Shown in pieces: positions 28,718 through 39,174 of a stretch of DNA of 64,000 nt. The stretch's first letter is position 1. Each line of letters opens with the position of its first letter. The position numbers were made by a program, and so were the translations under genes. The notes under the pieces are model-generated. The model had not been told where the DNA came from and searched no databases. It saw nothing but the letters and a program-made list of their open reading frames with translations. The DNA is from Roseomonas marmotae. Lineage in GTDB: Bacteria; Pseudomonadota; Alphaproteobacteria; Acetobacterales; Acetobacteraceae. The DNA is taken from NCBI RefSeq assembly GCF_017654485.1, contig NZ_CP061091.1, forward strand, positions 1,067,501 to 1,131,500, read 5' to 3'.

Positions 28718-30349
28718 ATGGCCCAGCCCCGACACCAACGGCTGCCCGCGCCAAGGCGCGCGGGCCTCGTCGCCTCGGCTCTGGTGGCGGTGCTGCTGGC
28801 CTCCGGCATGGCGCGGGGCGCGACCCCCGGCAATGCGCTGGTGATGGCCTGGAACATCGACGCGATCAGCACCTTCGACCCTGCCCAGATCGCCGAGGTC
28901 GTGACCAACGAGATCTTCTCCAATACCTGCGACAGCCTTGCCGCCTTCGATCCGGCGGACGAGAAGAAGGTCATCCCCGCTCTCGCTGAGAGCTGGGATG
29001 TCTCGCCGGACGGGCTGAAGATCACCTTCCATCTGCGCGACAGGCTGCGCTTCCCCTCGGGGGAGGCCGCGACGGCGCGGGACCTGGCCTGGTCGATGCA
29101 GCGTGTCGTGAGGCTTGGCTTCGGCAATGCGGCGACGCTGACGGATTACGGCTTCACCAAGGAGAATGTGGAGCAGATGATCACCGCGCCGGACGACCGG
29201 ACGCTGGTGATGAAGCTGGACAAGCCTTACCCGATCGGGCTGATCCTGCAGGCCGTCGCCGCCAACCGCGTCACGGCGCTGCTGGACCGCAAGACCATCA
29301 TGGCCCATGAGGCCAATGGCGATCTCGGCAATAAATACCTGGCCACGCATACGGAATGCGTCGGCCCCTACCGCCTGCGCCAGTGGAATTCGGGCGATGT
29401 CGTGGTGCTGGAGGCCAACAGGGATTACTGGGGCCCGGCACCGAAGCTGCCCCGCGTCATCATCCGCCACGTCGCCGAGGCCGGCACCCAGCGCCTGCTG
29501 CTGGAGAAGGGCGATGTCGACATCGCCCGCAACCTGACGCCGGAGGATCTGCGCACGCTGGAGGATGCCAAGGGCATCACCCTGGCCCGCACGCGCAGGC
29601 CCACCATGTTCTACTGGGGCTTCAACAGCGCCGACCCGATCTTCGCCAGTGAGAAGGTGCGGCTGGCGATGCGCTATCTGGTGGATTACGACGCGCTGCA
29701 GAAGACCGTGATGGCCTATGACGGCGTGGCGCGCGCCAGCTTCGTGCCGCTCGGCTCCTTCGGCGCGCTGGACGAGAAGGAAGGCCAGCCCTTCAAGCTG
29801 GACACCAGCCGCGCGAAGCAGCTCCTGGCTGAGGCCGGCTACCCCGATGGGTTCGAAGCCTCGGTGATCATCGGCAGCAGCCCTTATGCCGCGCCCATCG
29901 CGCAGCACATCCAGGCCAATGCGGCCAAGGTGGGCGTGCGGCTCAGGCTGGAGCAGATGGCCAACGCGCAGCTCTTCGCCCGTCATCGCGGCCGGGAGTT
30001 CCAGAGCGCCATGCTGGGCTGGGGCGCCGGCATGCCGGATGCCCACGCGAACGCCTCACGCTTGATCTACAACCCCGACAACCGCCTTGAGGCCAAGCTG
30101 ACGCAATTCCCTTCCTGGCGCGCCGCCTTCATGGATGAGGCCGCCAACAAGGTGGTGGAAGACGCGGTGATGGAGCGGGACGAGAGCCGGCGCGCGGCGA
30201 TGTATGAGCAGTTGCAGCGCGACATGATGCAGCGGGGACCGGCGGTCTTCCTGTTCCAGACCATCTATGTCGCGGGGGTCCGCGACACCGTGCGGGACTG
30301 GACCTGGAACGGCTTCCAGACCTACTACGACCGCGCGGCCAAGAACTGA
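28718..30349 (+). CDS. Peptide-type ABC transporter substrate-binding protein (second copy)
   Basis: The 543-residue SBP family 5 precursor has the same length as the first copy at 21633 and long identical blocks, such as GFTKENVEQMITAPDDRTL and MKLDKPYPIGLILQAVAANR. The signal sequence differs more (LVASALVAVLLASGMARG). No second permease set is present, so it probably feeds the same transporter with a different ligand range. GGAGGA precedes the ATG. Confidence 0.92.
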   Translation: MAQPRHQRLPAPRRAGLVASALVAVLLASGMARGATPGNALVMAWNIDAISTFDPAQIAEVVTNEIFSNTCDSLAAFDPADEKKVIPALAESWDVSPDGLKITFHLRDRLRFPSGEAATARDLAWSMQRVVRLGFGNAATLTDYGFTKENVEQMITAPDDRTLVMKLDKPYPIGLILQAVAANRVTALLDRKTIMAHEANGDLGNKYLATHTECVGPYRLRQWNSGDVVVLEANRDYWGPAPKLPRVIIRHVAEAGTQRLLLEKGDVDIARNLTPEDLRTLEDAKGITLARTRRPTMFYWGFNSADPIFASEKVRLAMRYLVDYDALQKTVMAYDGVARASFVPLGSFGALDEKEGQPFKLDTSRAKQLLAEAGYPDGFEASVIIGSSPYAAPIAQHIQANAAKVGVRLRLEQMANAQLFARHRGREFQSAMLGWGAGMPDAHANASRLIYNPDNRLEAKLTQFPSWRAAFMDEAANKVVEDAVMERDESRRAAMYEQLQRDMMQRGPAVFLFQTIYVAGVRDTVRDWTWNGFQTYYDRAAKN

Positions 30350-30400
30350 CACGCGCTGTGCTCCGCTCCGGGCGCCGCAGCCAGGGTGCCCGGCCGGATG

Positions 30401-32104
30401 TCAGCCTGCCATGGTGATGGCCCTGATCCGGGTGGTCAGGGCTTCCATGGAGAATGGCTTGGTCAGCACATGCATGCCCTGCTCCAGGCGGTCGCTGCCG
30501 ATCAGGGCATTCTCCGCATAGCCGGTGATGAAGAGGATTCTCAGGTCTGGCTGCTCGACCCGGGCGGCATCCGCCAGGTGCCGGCCGTTCATGCCGCCGG
30601 GCATGCCGACATCGGTGACCAGCAGGTCCACCCGTCCACTGGCCCGCAGCGCCCGCAGCCCCGAAGGCCCGTCATGGGCTTCCAGCGTGTGGTAGCCGAG
30701 ATCCGCCAGGACTTCCGCGACCAGCATCCGCACCGCGGGCTCGTCATCGACCACCAGCACCGAGCCCCGCGCGGCGACATCCTCCCGGATGCGCGCGCCA
30801 TCCCCGCCCAGCGCCGCATCCACCGTGCCGTGGTAGCGGGGCAGTTGCAGCGTGACCCGGGTGCCACGTTCCGGCCGGCTGTCGATCCGGATATGGCCGC
30901 CGGACTGCTGGATGAATCCATAGATCATCGAGAGGCCGAGCCCGGTGCCCTGGCCCAGCGGCTTGGTGGTGAAGAAGGGATCGAAGGCGCGGGCGATCAC
31001 CTCGGGCGACATGCCCGTGCCGGTGTCGCTCACGCAGAGGGTGGCGTAATCGCCCGGGCCATTCTCATGGGACGCCCCGGTATCGGCAGAGGTAAGCGAG
31101 GCATGTCCCGTCCCGATCACCAGCCGCCCGCCGGCGGGCATGGCGTCGCGCGCATTGATGCAGAGGTTGAGCAGCGCATTCTCAAGCTGATGCGGGTCGC
31201 AGAGCGTTGGCCACAACGCGTCATGCAGATCCGTCACGATCTCGATCTCCGGCCCGATTGTGCTGCGGATCAGCTCGATCATGCCGTGGATCAGGTGGTT
31301 CAGGTCGGTCGGCTTCGGCTCAAGCGTCTGCCGCCGTGAGAATGCCAGCAATCGGTGCGTGAGGGCGGCCGCGCGCTCGGCACCCATCCGCGCCATGCCG
31401 ATATACCGGTCGAGCTGCTCGGTCCGGCCCTGCGCCAGCCGGATCTGCAACAGGTCAAGGCTGCCGATGACGCCAGCCAGCATGTTGTTGAAGTCATGCG
31501 CGAGCCCGCCGGTGAGTTGCCCGACCGCTTCCATCTTCTGGGACTGGGCGAGGGCGGTGGCAATCCGGTGCCGCTCCTCCTCGGCCGCCTTCAGGGCGGC
31601 GGTGCGCTCCTGCACCCGGGCGTCCAGCAGTGTGGCAACGCGCTCGGCGGCGCCAACCCGTTCGGCGAGATACTCCCGCACCTGGCGTTGCCGCTGGCGG
31701 GCCCGCAGCGCGGTCCTGACGGCGCTGATCAGGCTCATGGCGTTCAGCGGGCGTTCCAGGAACAGCAGATTGCCGAGCCTGTCGGGCAGCTTCATCTCAG
31801 CCAGCTTCCGCCGCGCCGCGATGCCCGTCCGGGTCAGGATGATGAAGGGCAGGTCGGACCAGGGCGGCTGTTCCGCGATGCGGCGCGTCAGCTTCGTCAG
31901 ATCCGCCCGGAACAGCGCCTCGTCCGCCATCAGCACCAGCCCCGCCCGGTCGTCCAGTGCGTCCTGCAGGCTGCCGAGGCTGGGATGGATGATGCTGTCG
32001 ATCCCCTCGTCACCCAGCAGCCGGGCCGCGCCCCCGGCGTCCCGGCCGGTGGGCGTCAGGATCAGGACGGGGCCGGGATGTGGTGCCCGGAGCTGGTCAG
32101 GCAC
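30401..32104 (-). CDS. Hybrid sensor histidine kinase with receiver domain
   Basis: The 567-residue protein has three parts. Residues 1-140 look like a receiver fold. A HisKA domain has H-box LAHDFNNMLAGV (His about 202), and an HATPase domain has NLCINARDAMPAGG, DTGTGMSP and GTGLGLSMIYG. A C-terminal receiver has VLVVDDEPAVR and LVTDVGMPG (Asp about 497). There are no membrane segments. GTG 32104 is chosen: GGAGGAG lies 10 bases upstream and the gene overlaps the KaiC-like gene by 8 bases. Confidence 0.87.
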   Translation of the reverse strand: MPDQLRAPHPGPVLILTPTGRDAGGAARLLGDEGIDSIIHPSLGSLQDALDDRAGLVLMADEALFRADLTKLTRRIAEQPPWSDLPFIILTRTGIAARRKLAEMKLPDRLGNLLFLERPLNAMSLISAVRTALRARQRQRQVREYLAERVGAAERVATLLDARVQERTAALKAAEEERHRIATALAQSQKMEAVGQLTGGLAHDFNNMLAGVIGSLDLLQIRLAQGRTEQLDRYIGMARMGAERAAALTHRLLAFSRRQTLEPKPTDLNHLIHGMIELIRSTIGPEIEIVTDLHDALWPTLCDPHQLENALLNLCINARDAMPAGGRLVIGTGHASLTSADTGASHENGPGDYATLCVSDTGTGMSPEVIARAFDPFFTTKPLGQGTGLGLSMIYGFIQQSGGHIRIDSRPERGTRVTLQLPRYHGTVDAALGGDGARIREDVAARGSVLVVDDEPAVRMLVAEVLADLGYHTLEAHDGPSGLRALRASGRVDLLVTDVGMPGGMNGRHLADAARVEQPDLRILFITGYAENALIGSDRLEQGMHVLTKPFSMEALTTRIRAITMAG

Positions 32105-33629
32105 TCTGTGGACGCTCCTCCAGCAATGGCTCGGTCTGGCCGGCATAGCTTGGCGTGCCGGTCAGCACGCCATGAAAACCGGTCAGCGGCGCACCGATAC
32201 GCAGACCGTTCTCGTCGATCCGCAACTCGCGGATGGAATCCTCGTGGCTGCCGCCGCGGTTCTTCAGCACCGAGAGCGCCTTCCGCACGCGCCCGCCGGC
32301 CTCGAAGAAGCGCACGAGCAGGACCGCATCGGCGATGTAACTGACATGAAGCGCACCGGTCATCGTGCCGATCATCCCGGGCTGGGAATTGATCAGCAGA
32401 GTCGCGACGCCCTGCTGGTTCAGATAAGAGAGGATCTCGTGCATTTGCAGCACGAGGTGCTTCTCCTGCGGCATGGCGGCTTCGTAACCGCTGAGGGAAT
32501 CGATCACGATCAGCCGGGCCCCCATCACCTCCACCTCGTGCCGGATCATCCCCGAGAACTCACCGGGGGCGATTTCGGCCGGGTCGATCTGCCGCACCAG
32601 CAGAAGCCCCTGGTCGATATAGAGTTGCAGGTCCATGCCCTGGCGGGCGGCACGGGACAGCAGGGTGCCGATCCGCTCGTCGAACTCGAAGATCACGCTA
32701 CGCTCGCCCCGGGCGCAGGCCGCCGCCACGTATTGCAGGGCCAGGGTGGTCTTGCCCGTGCCGGCCGGGCCATTGACCAGGGTGCAGGTGCCGCGCAGCG
32801 GACCGCCGCCGAGCAGCGCGTCCAGTTCGGGCAGCCCGCTGGGCAGGGGTTCGCCGGAGAAGGGCTTGTGGTGCTCGGCGGCGACCAGCCGGGGGAAGAC
32901 CTCCAGCCCGCCATGCCGGATGGCCATGTCGTGGTAGCCGGCGCTGAAGGGGGCGCCACGCATCTTCTGGACCTGCAGCCGGCGCCGTGCCGCGCCGAAT
33001 TCGAGCGTCAGCCGCTCCAGGGTGATGACGCCGTGGGAGATGCTGTGCAGTTGCAGATCCTGCTGGCCGCTGCCGCCGGTCAGGTCGTCGAGCAGCAGGA
33101 CGGTCGTCTTGCGCCCGACGAAGAACTGCTTAAGGGACAGGATCTGGCGGCGGTAGCGCAGCGGGTCCTGCGCCAGCAGCCGCATCTCGGACAGGCTGTC
33201 GAAGACCACCCGGGTCGGCTTCACCCGTTCGATCTCATCGATGATCCGCTTGACCGTCTCCCCGAGCTCGACCTCCCAGGGGTGCAGCAGCGTCATCTCG
33301 CGGTCGGCGTTGAAGGCGACCTCGGCGGAGGCGAGTTCGAAGACGTTGATGCCATCGAGCGTCATGCCATGCGAGGCAACGACGGCGGACAGTTCTTCCT
33401 GGGTCTCGGAAAGGGTGATGTAGAGGCAGGGCTCCCCGGCCATCCGGGCGGCCTGCAGGAATTGCAGGGCGAGGGTGGTCTTGCCGGAACCTGGCGTGCC
33501 CTCGACCAGATAGAGCCGGTTGGGCGTCAGGCCACCGCCCAGGACATGATCAAGGCCGGAAATGCCCGTGGTGATGCGGGCAGGGCCAGGAGCCGCCGGC
33601 CCGGCCTGGTCTCGGGAAGTGCCTGCCAT
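32097..33629 (-). CDS. KaiC-like double RecA-domain ATPase
   Basis: The 510-residue protein has two KaiC domains, with Walker A GTPGSGKTT (44-52) and GPAGTGKTT (about 286-295), and Walker B-like VVFDSLSEM and LIVIDSLSGYE. KaiC-like proteins couple ATP hydrolysis to signalling and, outside cyanobacteria, often work without KaiA and KaiB. It overlaps the hybrid kinase gene by 8 bases, so the two probably form one signalling unit. CAGGAG precedes the ATG. Confidence 0.88.
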   Translation of the reverse strand: MAGTSRDQAGPAAPGPARITTGISGLDHVLGGGLTPNRLYLVEGTPGSGKTTLALQFLQAARMAGEPCLYITLSETQEELSAVVASHGMTLDGINVFELASAEVAFNADREMTLLHPWEVELGETVKRIIDEIERVKPTRVVFDSLSEMRLLAQDPLRYRRQILSLKQFFVGRKTTVLLLDDLTGGSGQQDLQLHSISHGVITLERLTLEFGAARRRLQVQKMRGAPFSAGYHDMAIRHGGLEVFPRLVAAEHHKPFSGEPLPSGLPELDALLGGGPLRGTCTLVNGPAGTGKTTLALQYVAAACARGERSVIFEFDERIGTLLSRAARQGMDLQLYIDQGLLLVRQIDPAEIAPGEFSGMIRHEVEVMGARLIVIDSLSGYEAAMPQEKHLVLQMHEILSYLNQQGVATLLINSQPGMIGTMTGALHVSYIADAVLLVRFFEAGGRVRKALSVLKNRGGSHEDSIRELRIDENGLRIGAPLTGFHGVLTGTPSYAGQTEPLLEERPQSA

Positions 33630-33816
33630 GACGTCTCCTGGTGATCGCGAGGGCTGCCGAGCAACCAGGATAGACAGGCGCCCGGCAGCCTCTCTAGCAG
33701 GTTGGAGGGGATTTGAAATCCTCGGCCATGCCCCGTGCCCCCCGGCCATCTTGCCAGGGCTGCGCTGCATGAAGCTTGATCTTAGCCTTCCCGGAGAGAT
33801 CGCACGGGGGGAGGAA

Positions 33817-35004
33817 TCAGCCCGCCAGCGCCTGCTCCAGATCGGCGATCAGATCCGCCGGGTCCTCCAGTCCAACCGAGAAGCGGAAGGTGCCGCTGCC
33901 TGTCCAGGCGCGGTAGGCTTCGGCCTGCGCGCCTTCCAGGTGGAAGGAGGAGCGCAGGATCTCCTCCGCCGGGATGTGGAAGAGCAGGCTCTGGGTCTTG
34001 CCGAGGGATACGGCGTAGGACACCACCCTGAGCTTCGCGGCAAGCTGCCGGGCCAGGGCCTTGTCATCCCCGGCGGTGAAGCTGACCATGCCGGAGAAGT
34101 TCCGCATCTGCCGCCGCGCCAGCTCGTGCTGCGGGTGGCTCTCCAGCCCGGGCCAGTAGACCCGGGCGATGCGCGGATGGCCTTCCAGATACCGGGCCAC
34201 GGCGCGGGCATTGCTTTCATGCAGCGCCATGCGCGCGGGCAGGGTCTCCAGCCCGCGCAGGATCAGCCAGGCGGCGAAGGGGCTGATGGCGCCGCCGAGA
34301 TGGATGAGTGCCTCCTTCCGCAGCGCGCCGATGGCTCCCGCCCGGCCGATGACGGCGCCGCCCAGGGCGTCGCCATGGCCGCAGGCATATTTCGTCAGGG
34401 AATGGATGACCCAGTCCGCACCCAGCGCCAGCGGGCGGGTTGCGATGGGGGTCGCCATGGTGGAATCGACCGAAAGCTCCGCCCCGTGCCGGTGCGCCAG
34501 CTCCGCCAGGGCGGCGATGTCGGACAGGCGCAGGATCGGGTTGGCCGGCGTCTCCACATGCAGCAGCCGCGTCTCCGGCCGGATGGCGGCGGCCACGGCG
34601 CCGAGGTCGGACATATCGACCGCCGTCACCGCCACGCCGAAGCGGGCCAGCGTCTCCTGCGCGAATTCGGCGATGCCGGCGTAGCAGACGTCGCTGACCA
34701 GCAGGTGTTCGCCTGGTGAAAGGCGGTGCAGCATCAGCCCGGTGGCGGCGGCCATGCCGCTGGCGAAGGCCACCGCCGCTTCGCCGCCTTCCAGCACCGC
34801 CAGCCGCTGCTCCAGCAGACTGATCGTCGGGTTGCCCCAGCGGGTATAGAAGGGCGGCGCCTCCGCCCCCAGTTCGGCCGCCGAGAAGCCGATGGCATCG
34901 GGGTCGGCGTGGAAGCTGGTGGCCGCGACCAGGGAAGGGGTCAGCGGCGTGCCCGGCTCACGCGCGGGGGCGGCGGCATGAATGGCCTGGGTTGCGGTTC
35001 GCAT
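33817..35004 (-). CDS. Cystathionine gamma-synthase/lyase family PLP enzyme
   Basis: The 395-residue PLP fold-type I enzyme has FYTRWGNPTISLLEQRLAVLEGG, AFASGMAAATGLML, SVDSTMATP and the PLP-lysine motif VIHSLTKYACGHGD. The exact reaction (cystathionine synthase, lyase, or sulfhydrylation of an activated homoserine) cannot be fixed by eye. It is divergent from a sulfate importer, so a role in sulfur assimilation to methionine or cysteine is likely. ATG 35004 has the SD GGAG; the open frame upstream is not family-like. Confidence 0.85.
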   Translation of the reverse strand: MRTATQAIHAAAPAREPGTPLTPSLVAATSFHADPDAIGFSAAELGAEAPPFYTRWGNPTISLLEQRLAVLEGGEAAVAFASGMAAATGLMLHRLSPGEHLLVSDVCYAGIAEFAQETLARFGVAVTAVDMSDLGAVAAAIRPETRLLHVETPANPILRLSDIAALAELAHRHGAELSVDSTMATPIATRPLALGADWVIHSLTKYACGHGDALGGAVIGRAGAIGALRKEALIHLGGAISPFAAWLILRGLETLPARMALHESNARAVARYLEGHPRIARVYWPGLESHPQHELARRQMRNFSGMVSFTAGDDKALARQLAAKLRVVSYAVSLGKTQSLLFHIPAEEILRSSFHLEGAQAEAYRAWTGSGTFRFSVGLEDPADLIADLEQALAG

Positions 35005-35275
35005 GGGGTCTCCTGCCGTTCCATGGTCCTGGGACTTCGATGGGTCAGCGGGCGGGCCGGCGCAAGAGGGGGAGAGGTCGGTGCGCGCGAGGCCGGATCT
35101 TCGTGCCTGAAGGGGCACCGGAGCCTGCCCATGCCGCAGTGCCACGCAGATTTGCGCGGCCTGCGGGCAGTCTCCGCCGGGTTGCGCTGCCCTCCGCCGG
35201 GTGCGGTGCGGTATGCTCAAGGCGGCGTGTGGCTTCGGCTCTGTTCCGGAGGATCTGACGCCAAAGGAGGCCAGG

Positions 35276-36307
35276 ATGACTCAAATCATGGCGTCTCGCC
35301 GCCAGGTCTTGGGCGCCGTCATGGGCGGCGCCGTCTGGCTGGCGGGGCAGGGCGCCCACGCGCAGGGCACGGTCCAGCTGCTGAATGTCTCCTATGACCC
35401 GACGCGGGAGTTCTACCGCGCCTTCAATGCCGCCTTCGCCGCCCAGTGGAAGGCCCGCACGGGGCAGGCGGTGCGCGCCAATGCCTCCCATGGCGGCTCC
35501 GGCCGGCAGGCGCGGTCGGTGATCGACGGGCTGCAGGCCGATGTGGTGACGCTGGCCCTGGCCTATGACATCGACGCCATCGCCAAGGCCGGGCTGATGG
35601 CCGCCGACTGGCAGAGCCGCCTGCCGCAGAACAGCGCGCCCTATACCAGCACCATCGTCTTCCTGGTGCGGAAGGGGAACCCGAAGGGGCTGCGGGACTG
35701 GGGCGACCTGGTGAAGCCCGGCGTTTCCGTCATCACGCCCAATCCCAAGACCTCGGGCGGCGCGCGCTGGAGCTACCTGGCAGGATGGGCCTGGGCCCTG
35801 CGCCAGCCCGGCGGGTCGCCGGAGGCGGCGCAGGCCTATCTGACGCAGCTGTTCCGCAACGTTCCGGTGCTGGATACCGGGGCGCGCGGCTCCACCACCA
35901 CCTTCGTGCAGCGCGCCCAGGGCGATGTGCTGCTGGCCTGGGAGAACGAGGCCCATCTGGCCTTCGCGGAGTTCGGCGCGGACAAGTTCGACATCGTCTA
36001 TCCCTCCCTCTCCATCCTGGCCGAGCCGCCGGTGGCGGTGGTGGACCGCAACGTGGACCGGCGTGGCACCCGTGCGGTGGCGGAGGCCTATCTCCAGACC
36101 CTCTATGAGCCGGAAGGCCAGGCGCTGGCGGCGAGGCATTTCTACCGCCCGCGCGATGTCGCCGCCCTGGCCGCCGCCGGAGACCGCTTCCCGCCCCTGG
36201 AAATGGTAACCATCGACGACCCGGTCTTCGGCGGCTGGGCCAGGGCGCAGGCGATGCATTTCGATGATGGCGGCCTTTTCGACCGGATCTACCAGCCCGG
36301 ACGATGA
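35276..36307 (+). CDS. sbp: Sulfate ABC transporter substrate-binding protein
   Basis: The 343-residue precursor has a Tat-like N-terminus ([20 protein letters not shown]). Sulfate-binding protein motifs are [49 protein letters not shown] and [15 protein letters not shown] 5 bases before ATG 35276 fixes the start. It begins the sulfate uptake operon. Confidence 0.93.
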   Translation: MTQIMASRRQVLGAVMGGAVWLAGQGAHAQGTVQLLNVSYDPTREFYRAFNAAFAAQWKARTGQAVRANASHGGSGRQARSVIDGLQADVVTLALAYDIDAIAKAGLMAADWQSRLPQNSAPYTSTIVFLVRKGNPKGLRDWGDLVKPGVSVITPNPKTSGGARWSYLAGWAWALRQPGGSPEAAQAYLTQLFRNVPVLDTGARGSTTTFVQRAQGDVLLAWENEAHLAFAEFGADKFDIVYPSLSILAEPPVAVVDRNVDRRGTRAVAEAYLQTLYEPEGQALAARHFYRPRDVAALAAAGDRFPPLEMVTIDDPVFGGWARAQAMHFDDGGLFDRIYQPGR

Positions 36308-37134
36308 GCATCGCCCCCAGGCGGCACCAGCGGGACGCTCTGCCAGGCTTCTACCTCAGCCTCGGCGTGACCCTGCTCTGGCTCGGCGGCATCGTGCTGG
36401 TGCCACTGCTGGCGCTGCTGCTGCGGCCGCTGGAACTCGGGCCGCTCGGCTTCTGGAACTCCATCACCGAGCCGCGCGTGCTGGCGGCGCTGCGGCTCTC
36501 CTTCCTGGGTGCGCTGGCGGCCTCGCTGGTGAACCTGCCGCTGGGGCTGCTCGTGGCCTGGGTGCTGGTGCGCTACCGCTTCCCCGGCCGGAAGCTGCTG
36601 GACAGCATGGTGGACCTGCCCTTCGCCCTGCCGACCGCGGTCGCCGGGTTGGCGCTGACCGCGATCTACGCGCCCAATGGCTGGCTCGGCGCGCCGCTGG
36701 CTGCGCTGGGCATCAAGGTCGCCTATACGCCGCTGGGCGTCGGGCTCGCCATGGCCTTCGTCGGCCTGCCCTTCATCGTCCGCACGGTGGAGCCGGTGCT
36801 GCGCGACATGCCGCCCGAAGGCGAGGAGGCCGCCGCCACCCTGGGCGCCACCCGGGCGCAGACGCTCTGGCGGGTGGTGCTGCCCGCCCTGGCGCCAGCC
36901 CTGCTGGCCGGCTTCGCCATGGCCTCGGCCCGTGCGATCGGTGAATATGGCAGCGTCATCTTTATCGCCGGCAACATGCCGATGATCAGCGAGATCGCGC
37001 CGCTGCTGATCGTGGTGCGGCTGGAGCAGTTCGACTATGCCGGCGCGGCGGCGGTGGGCATCGCGATGCTGGCGCTGTCCTTCCTGCTGCTGCTGGCGCT
37101 GAACCTGGCGAACCGCCTGTGGCGCCGCGCGTGA
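36304..37134 (+). CDS. cysT: Sulfate ABC transporter permease CysT
   Basis: The 276-residue permease has about six TM helices and CysT motifs: [37 protein letters not shown], an EAA loop ([23 protein letters not shown]), then [16 protein letters not shown]. It overlaps the sbp stop by 4 bases (ATGA). Confidence 0.95.
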   Translation: MSIAPRRHQRDALPGFYLSLGVTLLWLGGIVLVPLLALLLRPLELGPLGFWNSITEPRVLAALRLSFLGALAASLVNLPLGLLVAWVLVRYRFPGRKLLDSMVDLPFALPTAVAGLALTAIYAPNGWLGAPLAALGIKVAYTPLGVGLAMAFVGLPFIVRTVEPVLRDMPPEGEEAAATLGATRAQTLWRVVLPALAPALLAGFAMASARAIGEYGSVIFIAGNMPMISEIAPLLIVVRLEQFDYAGAAAVGIAMLALSFLLLLALNLANRLWRRA

Positions 37135-37964
37135 CGCCGCCTGCCTCCGAGCCCGCCTGGATGCGCCTGCTGCTGATCGCGCTGGCGGTGCTGCTGCTGG
37201 GCGTCTTCCTGCTGCTGCCGCTGGCCGCCGTCTTCACCGAGGCGCTGCGGCGTGGCTGGGTGCCGGTCTGGCAGACGCTCAGCGACCCCGATGCCATCGC
37301 CTCCATCCGCCTGACGCTGCTGGTGGCCGCCATCGCGGTGCCCGTGAATACCCTGGGCGGGCTGGCGGCGGCCTGGTGCATCGCCAAATTCCGCTTCCCC
37401 GGGCGGGCGCTGCTGCTGGCGCTGATCGAACTGCCCTTCTCCGTCTCGCCCGTCATTTCGGGGCTGGTCTGGGTGTTGCTCTTCGGCGCGCATGGCTGGC
37501 TTGGCCCCTGGCTGCAGGCGCATGACATCCAGATCGTTTTCGCCGTGCCGGGACTGGTGCTGGCGACGATCTTCGTCACCTTTCCCTTTGTGGCCCGCAC
37601 GCTGATCCCGCTGATGCAGGAGCAGGGCCGTGCCTCAGAGGAAGCGGCGGCCACGCTGGGCGCCTCCGGCTGGCAGACCTTCCGCCGCGTCACCCTGCCG
37701 GAGATCCGCTGGGGCCTGCTCTCCGGCGTGCTGCTCTGCAATGCGCGCGCCATGGGGGAATTCGGCGCGGTCTCCGTCGTCTCCGGCCATATCAGGGGCG
37801 AGACGAACACGATGCCGCTGCATGTCGAGATTCTCTACAACGAATACCAGTTCGTCGGCGCTTTCACGATGGCTTCCGTGCTGGCGCTGCTGGCCCTGGT
37901 CACGCTGGGCGCCAAGACGCTGCTGGAGCGGGGAGAGGGCGGCGGCAGGAGCATTATCGCATGA
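37131..37964 (+). CDS. cysW: Sulfate ABC transporter permease CysW
   Basis: The 277-residue permease has ELPFSVSPVISGLVWVLLFG, an EAA loop ([20 protein letters not shown]) and MGEFGAVSVVSGHIRGETNT, typical of CysW. GTG 37131 gives a GTGA overlap with cysT; GTG 37119 would add four residues. Confidence 0.94.
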   Translation: MTPPASEPAWMRLLLIALAVLLLGVFLLLPLAAVFTEALRRGWVPVWQTLSDPDAIASIRLTLLVAAIAVPVNTLGGLAAAWCIAKFRFPGRALLLALIELPFSVSPVISGLVWVLLFGAHGWLGPWLQAHDIQIVFAVPGLVLATIFVTFPFVARTLIPLMQEQGRASEEAAATLGASGWQTFRRVTLPEIRWGLLSGVLLCNARAMGEFGAVSVVSGHIRGETNTMPLHVEILYNEYQFVGAFTMASVLALLALVTLGAKTLLERGEGGGRSIIA

Positions 37965-39007
37965 GCGTGACCATCCGCCGCCTGGTGCGCCGCTTCGGCC
38001 CGATGGCCGCCCTGCGGGAGGTGGATCTGGCGACCCGGCCGGGTGAGTTCGTGGCGCTGCTCGGCCCCTCCGGTTCCGGCAAGACGACGCTGCTGCGCCT
38101 CCTGGCCGGGCTGGATTTCCCCGATGCCGGCGGGATCGAGATCGGCGGACAGGATGTGGCGCAGGTGCCGGCACGGGCGCGCGGTATCGGCTTCGTCTTC
38201 CAGAACTACGCGCTGTTCCGCCACATGACGGTCTTCGAGAATGTTGCCTTCGGCCTGCGCGTGCGCCCCCGCGCCACCCGCCCGCGGGCAGGTGAGATTG
38301 CCCAACGCGTGCGGCAGCTGCTGGAACGGATGCAAATCCCCGAGCTGGAGAAGCGCATGCCGGACCAGATTTCCGGCGGTCAGCGCCAGCGCGTGGCGCT
38401 GGCACGCGCCCTGGCCATCGAGCCGCGGCTGCTCCTGCTGGACGAACCCTTCGGCGCCCTGGATGCCGAGGTGCGCAAGAACCTGCGCCATTGGCTGCGT
38501 GACCTGCATGACGAGCTTGACCTGACCACTATCTTCGTCACCCACGACCAGGATGAAGCCATGGCCATGGCCGACCGCGTGGCGGTGATGCAGCAGGGCA
38601 GGGTGGTGCAGTTCGACAGCCCGGCCGAGCTGGCGAACCAGCCGGCCAATGCCTTCGTGGCCGGCTTCATCGGCGAATCCACGCGGCTGCCGGCCCGGCT
38701 GGAGGGCGATGCGCTGCGCTTCGACCCGCTGCCCCTGCCGCCCCTGCCGCGTGACCGGCTGCGCGGCCGGGTCGAGGATACGGGGGAGGTGCTGGCCTTC
38801 ATCCGCCTGCATGAATGGGAGGTGCAGCCGGCCGCCGCCGGCGCCGGCAATGCCCTGGTGCGGAGCTGCCGGCCCGCCGGCGGGCATGACCGGGTGGAAG
38901 CCGATCTTGCGGGGTTGATCATCGAGGCCGCGGCGCCGCAGGGGCTGCTGCGCGCCGGCCAGCCCTGCCTGCTGCAGCCCCGGGTGGCGCTGGTCTTCCC
39001 CAGCTGA
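37961..39007 (+). CDS. cysA: Sulfate/thiosulfate import ATPase CysA
   Basis: The 348-residue ATPase has Walker A GPSGSGKTT, FQNYALFRHMTV (Q-loop), ISGGQRQRVALARAL, LLLDEPFGALD and TIFVTHDQDEAMAMAD, plus a C-terminal TOBE-like regulatory domain. It powers CysTW. The start overlaps the cysW stop (ATGA). Confidence 0.95.
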   Translation: MSVTIRRLVRRFGPMAALREVDLATRPGEFVALLGPSGSGKTTLLRLLAGLDFPDAGGIEIGGQDVAQVPARARGIGFVFQNYALFRHMTVFENVAFGLRVRPRATRPRAGEIAQRVRQLLERMQIPELEKRMPDQISGGQRQRVALARALAIEPRLLLLDEPFGALDAEVRKNLRHWLRDLHDELDLTTIFVTHDQDEAMAMADRVAVMQQGRVVQFDSPAELANQPANAFVAGFIGESTRLPARLEGDALRFDPLPLPPLPRDRLRGRVEDTGEVLAFIRLHEWEVQPAAAGAGNALVRSCRPAGGHDRVEADLAGLIIEAAAPQGLLRAGQPCLLQPRVALVFPS

Positions 39008-39174
39008 GCTGTTGCCTGGCGCATCGCGGCGCATGAGCAGCAAGGCGACGGCGATGGCTTGGCCCTGTGGCCGCGCCACTCGGAGGGGCACCCATGCAGA
39101 AAAAGATGCCGAATTTTGGGTTCCGCCCTGTTGCGCTCCGCGCCGCTCCTGGCTATGTCCCCCCTCACTGGACG

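Noticed and set aside
26753..30046. 1,097-codon minus-strand ORF
   Set aside because: It is antisense to the S9 peptidase and second SBP genes, low in complexity and rich in Arg/Gly/His. It is a high-GC shadow frame.
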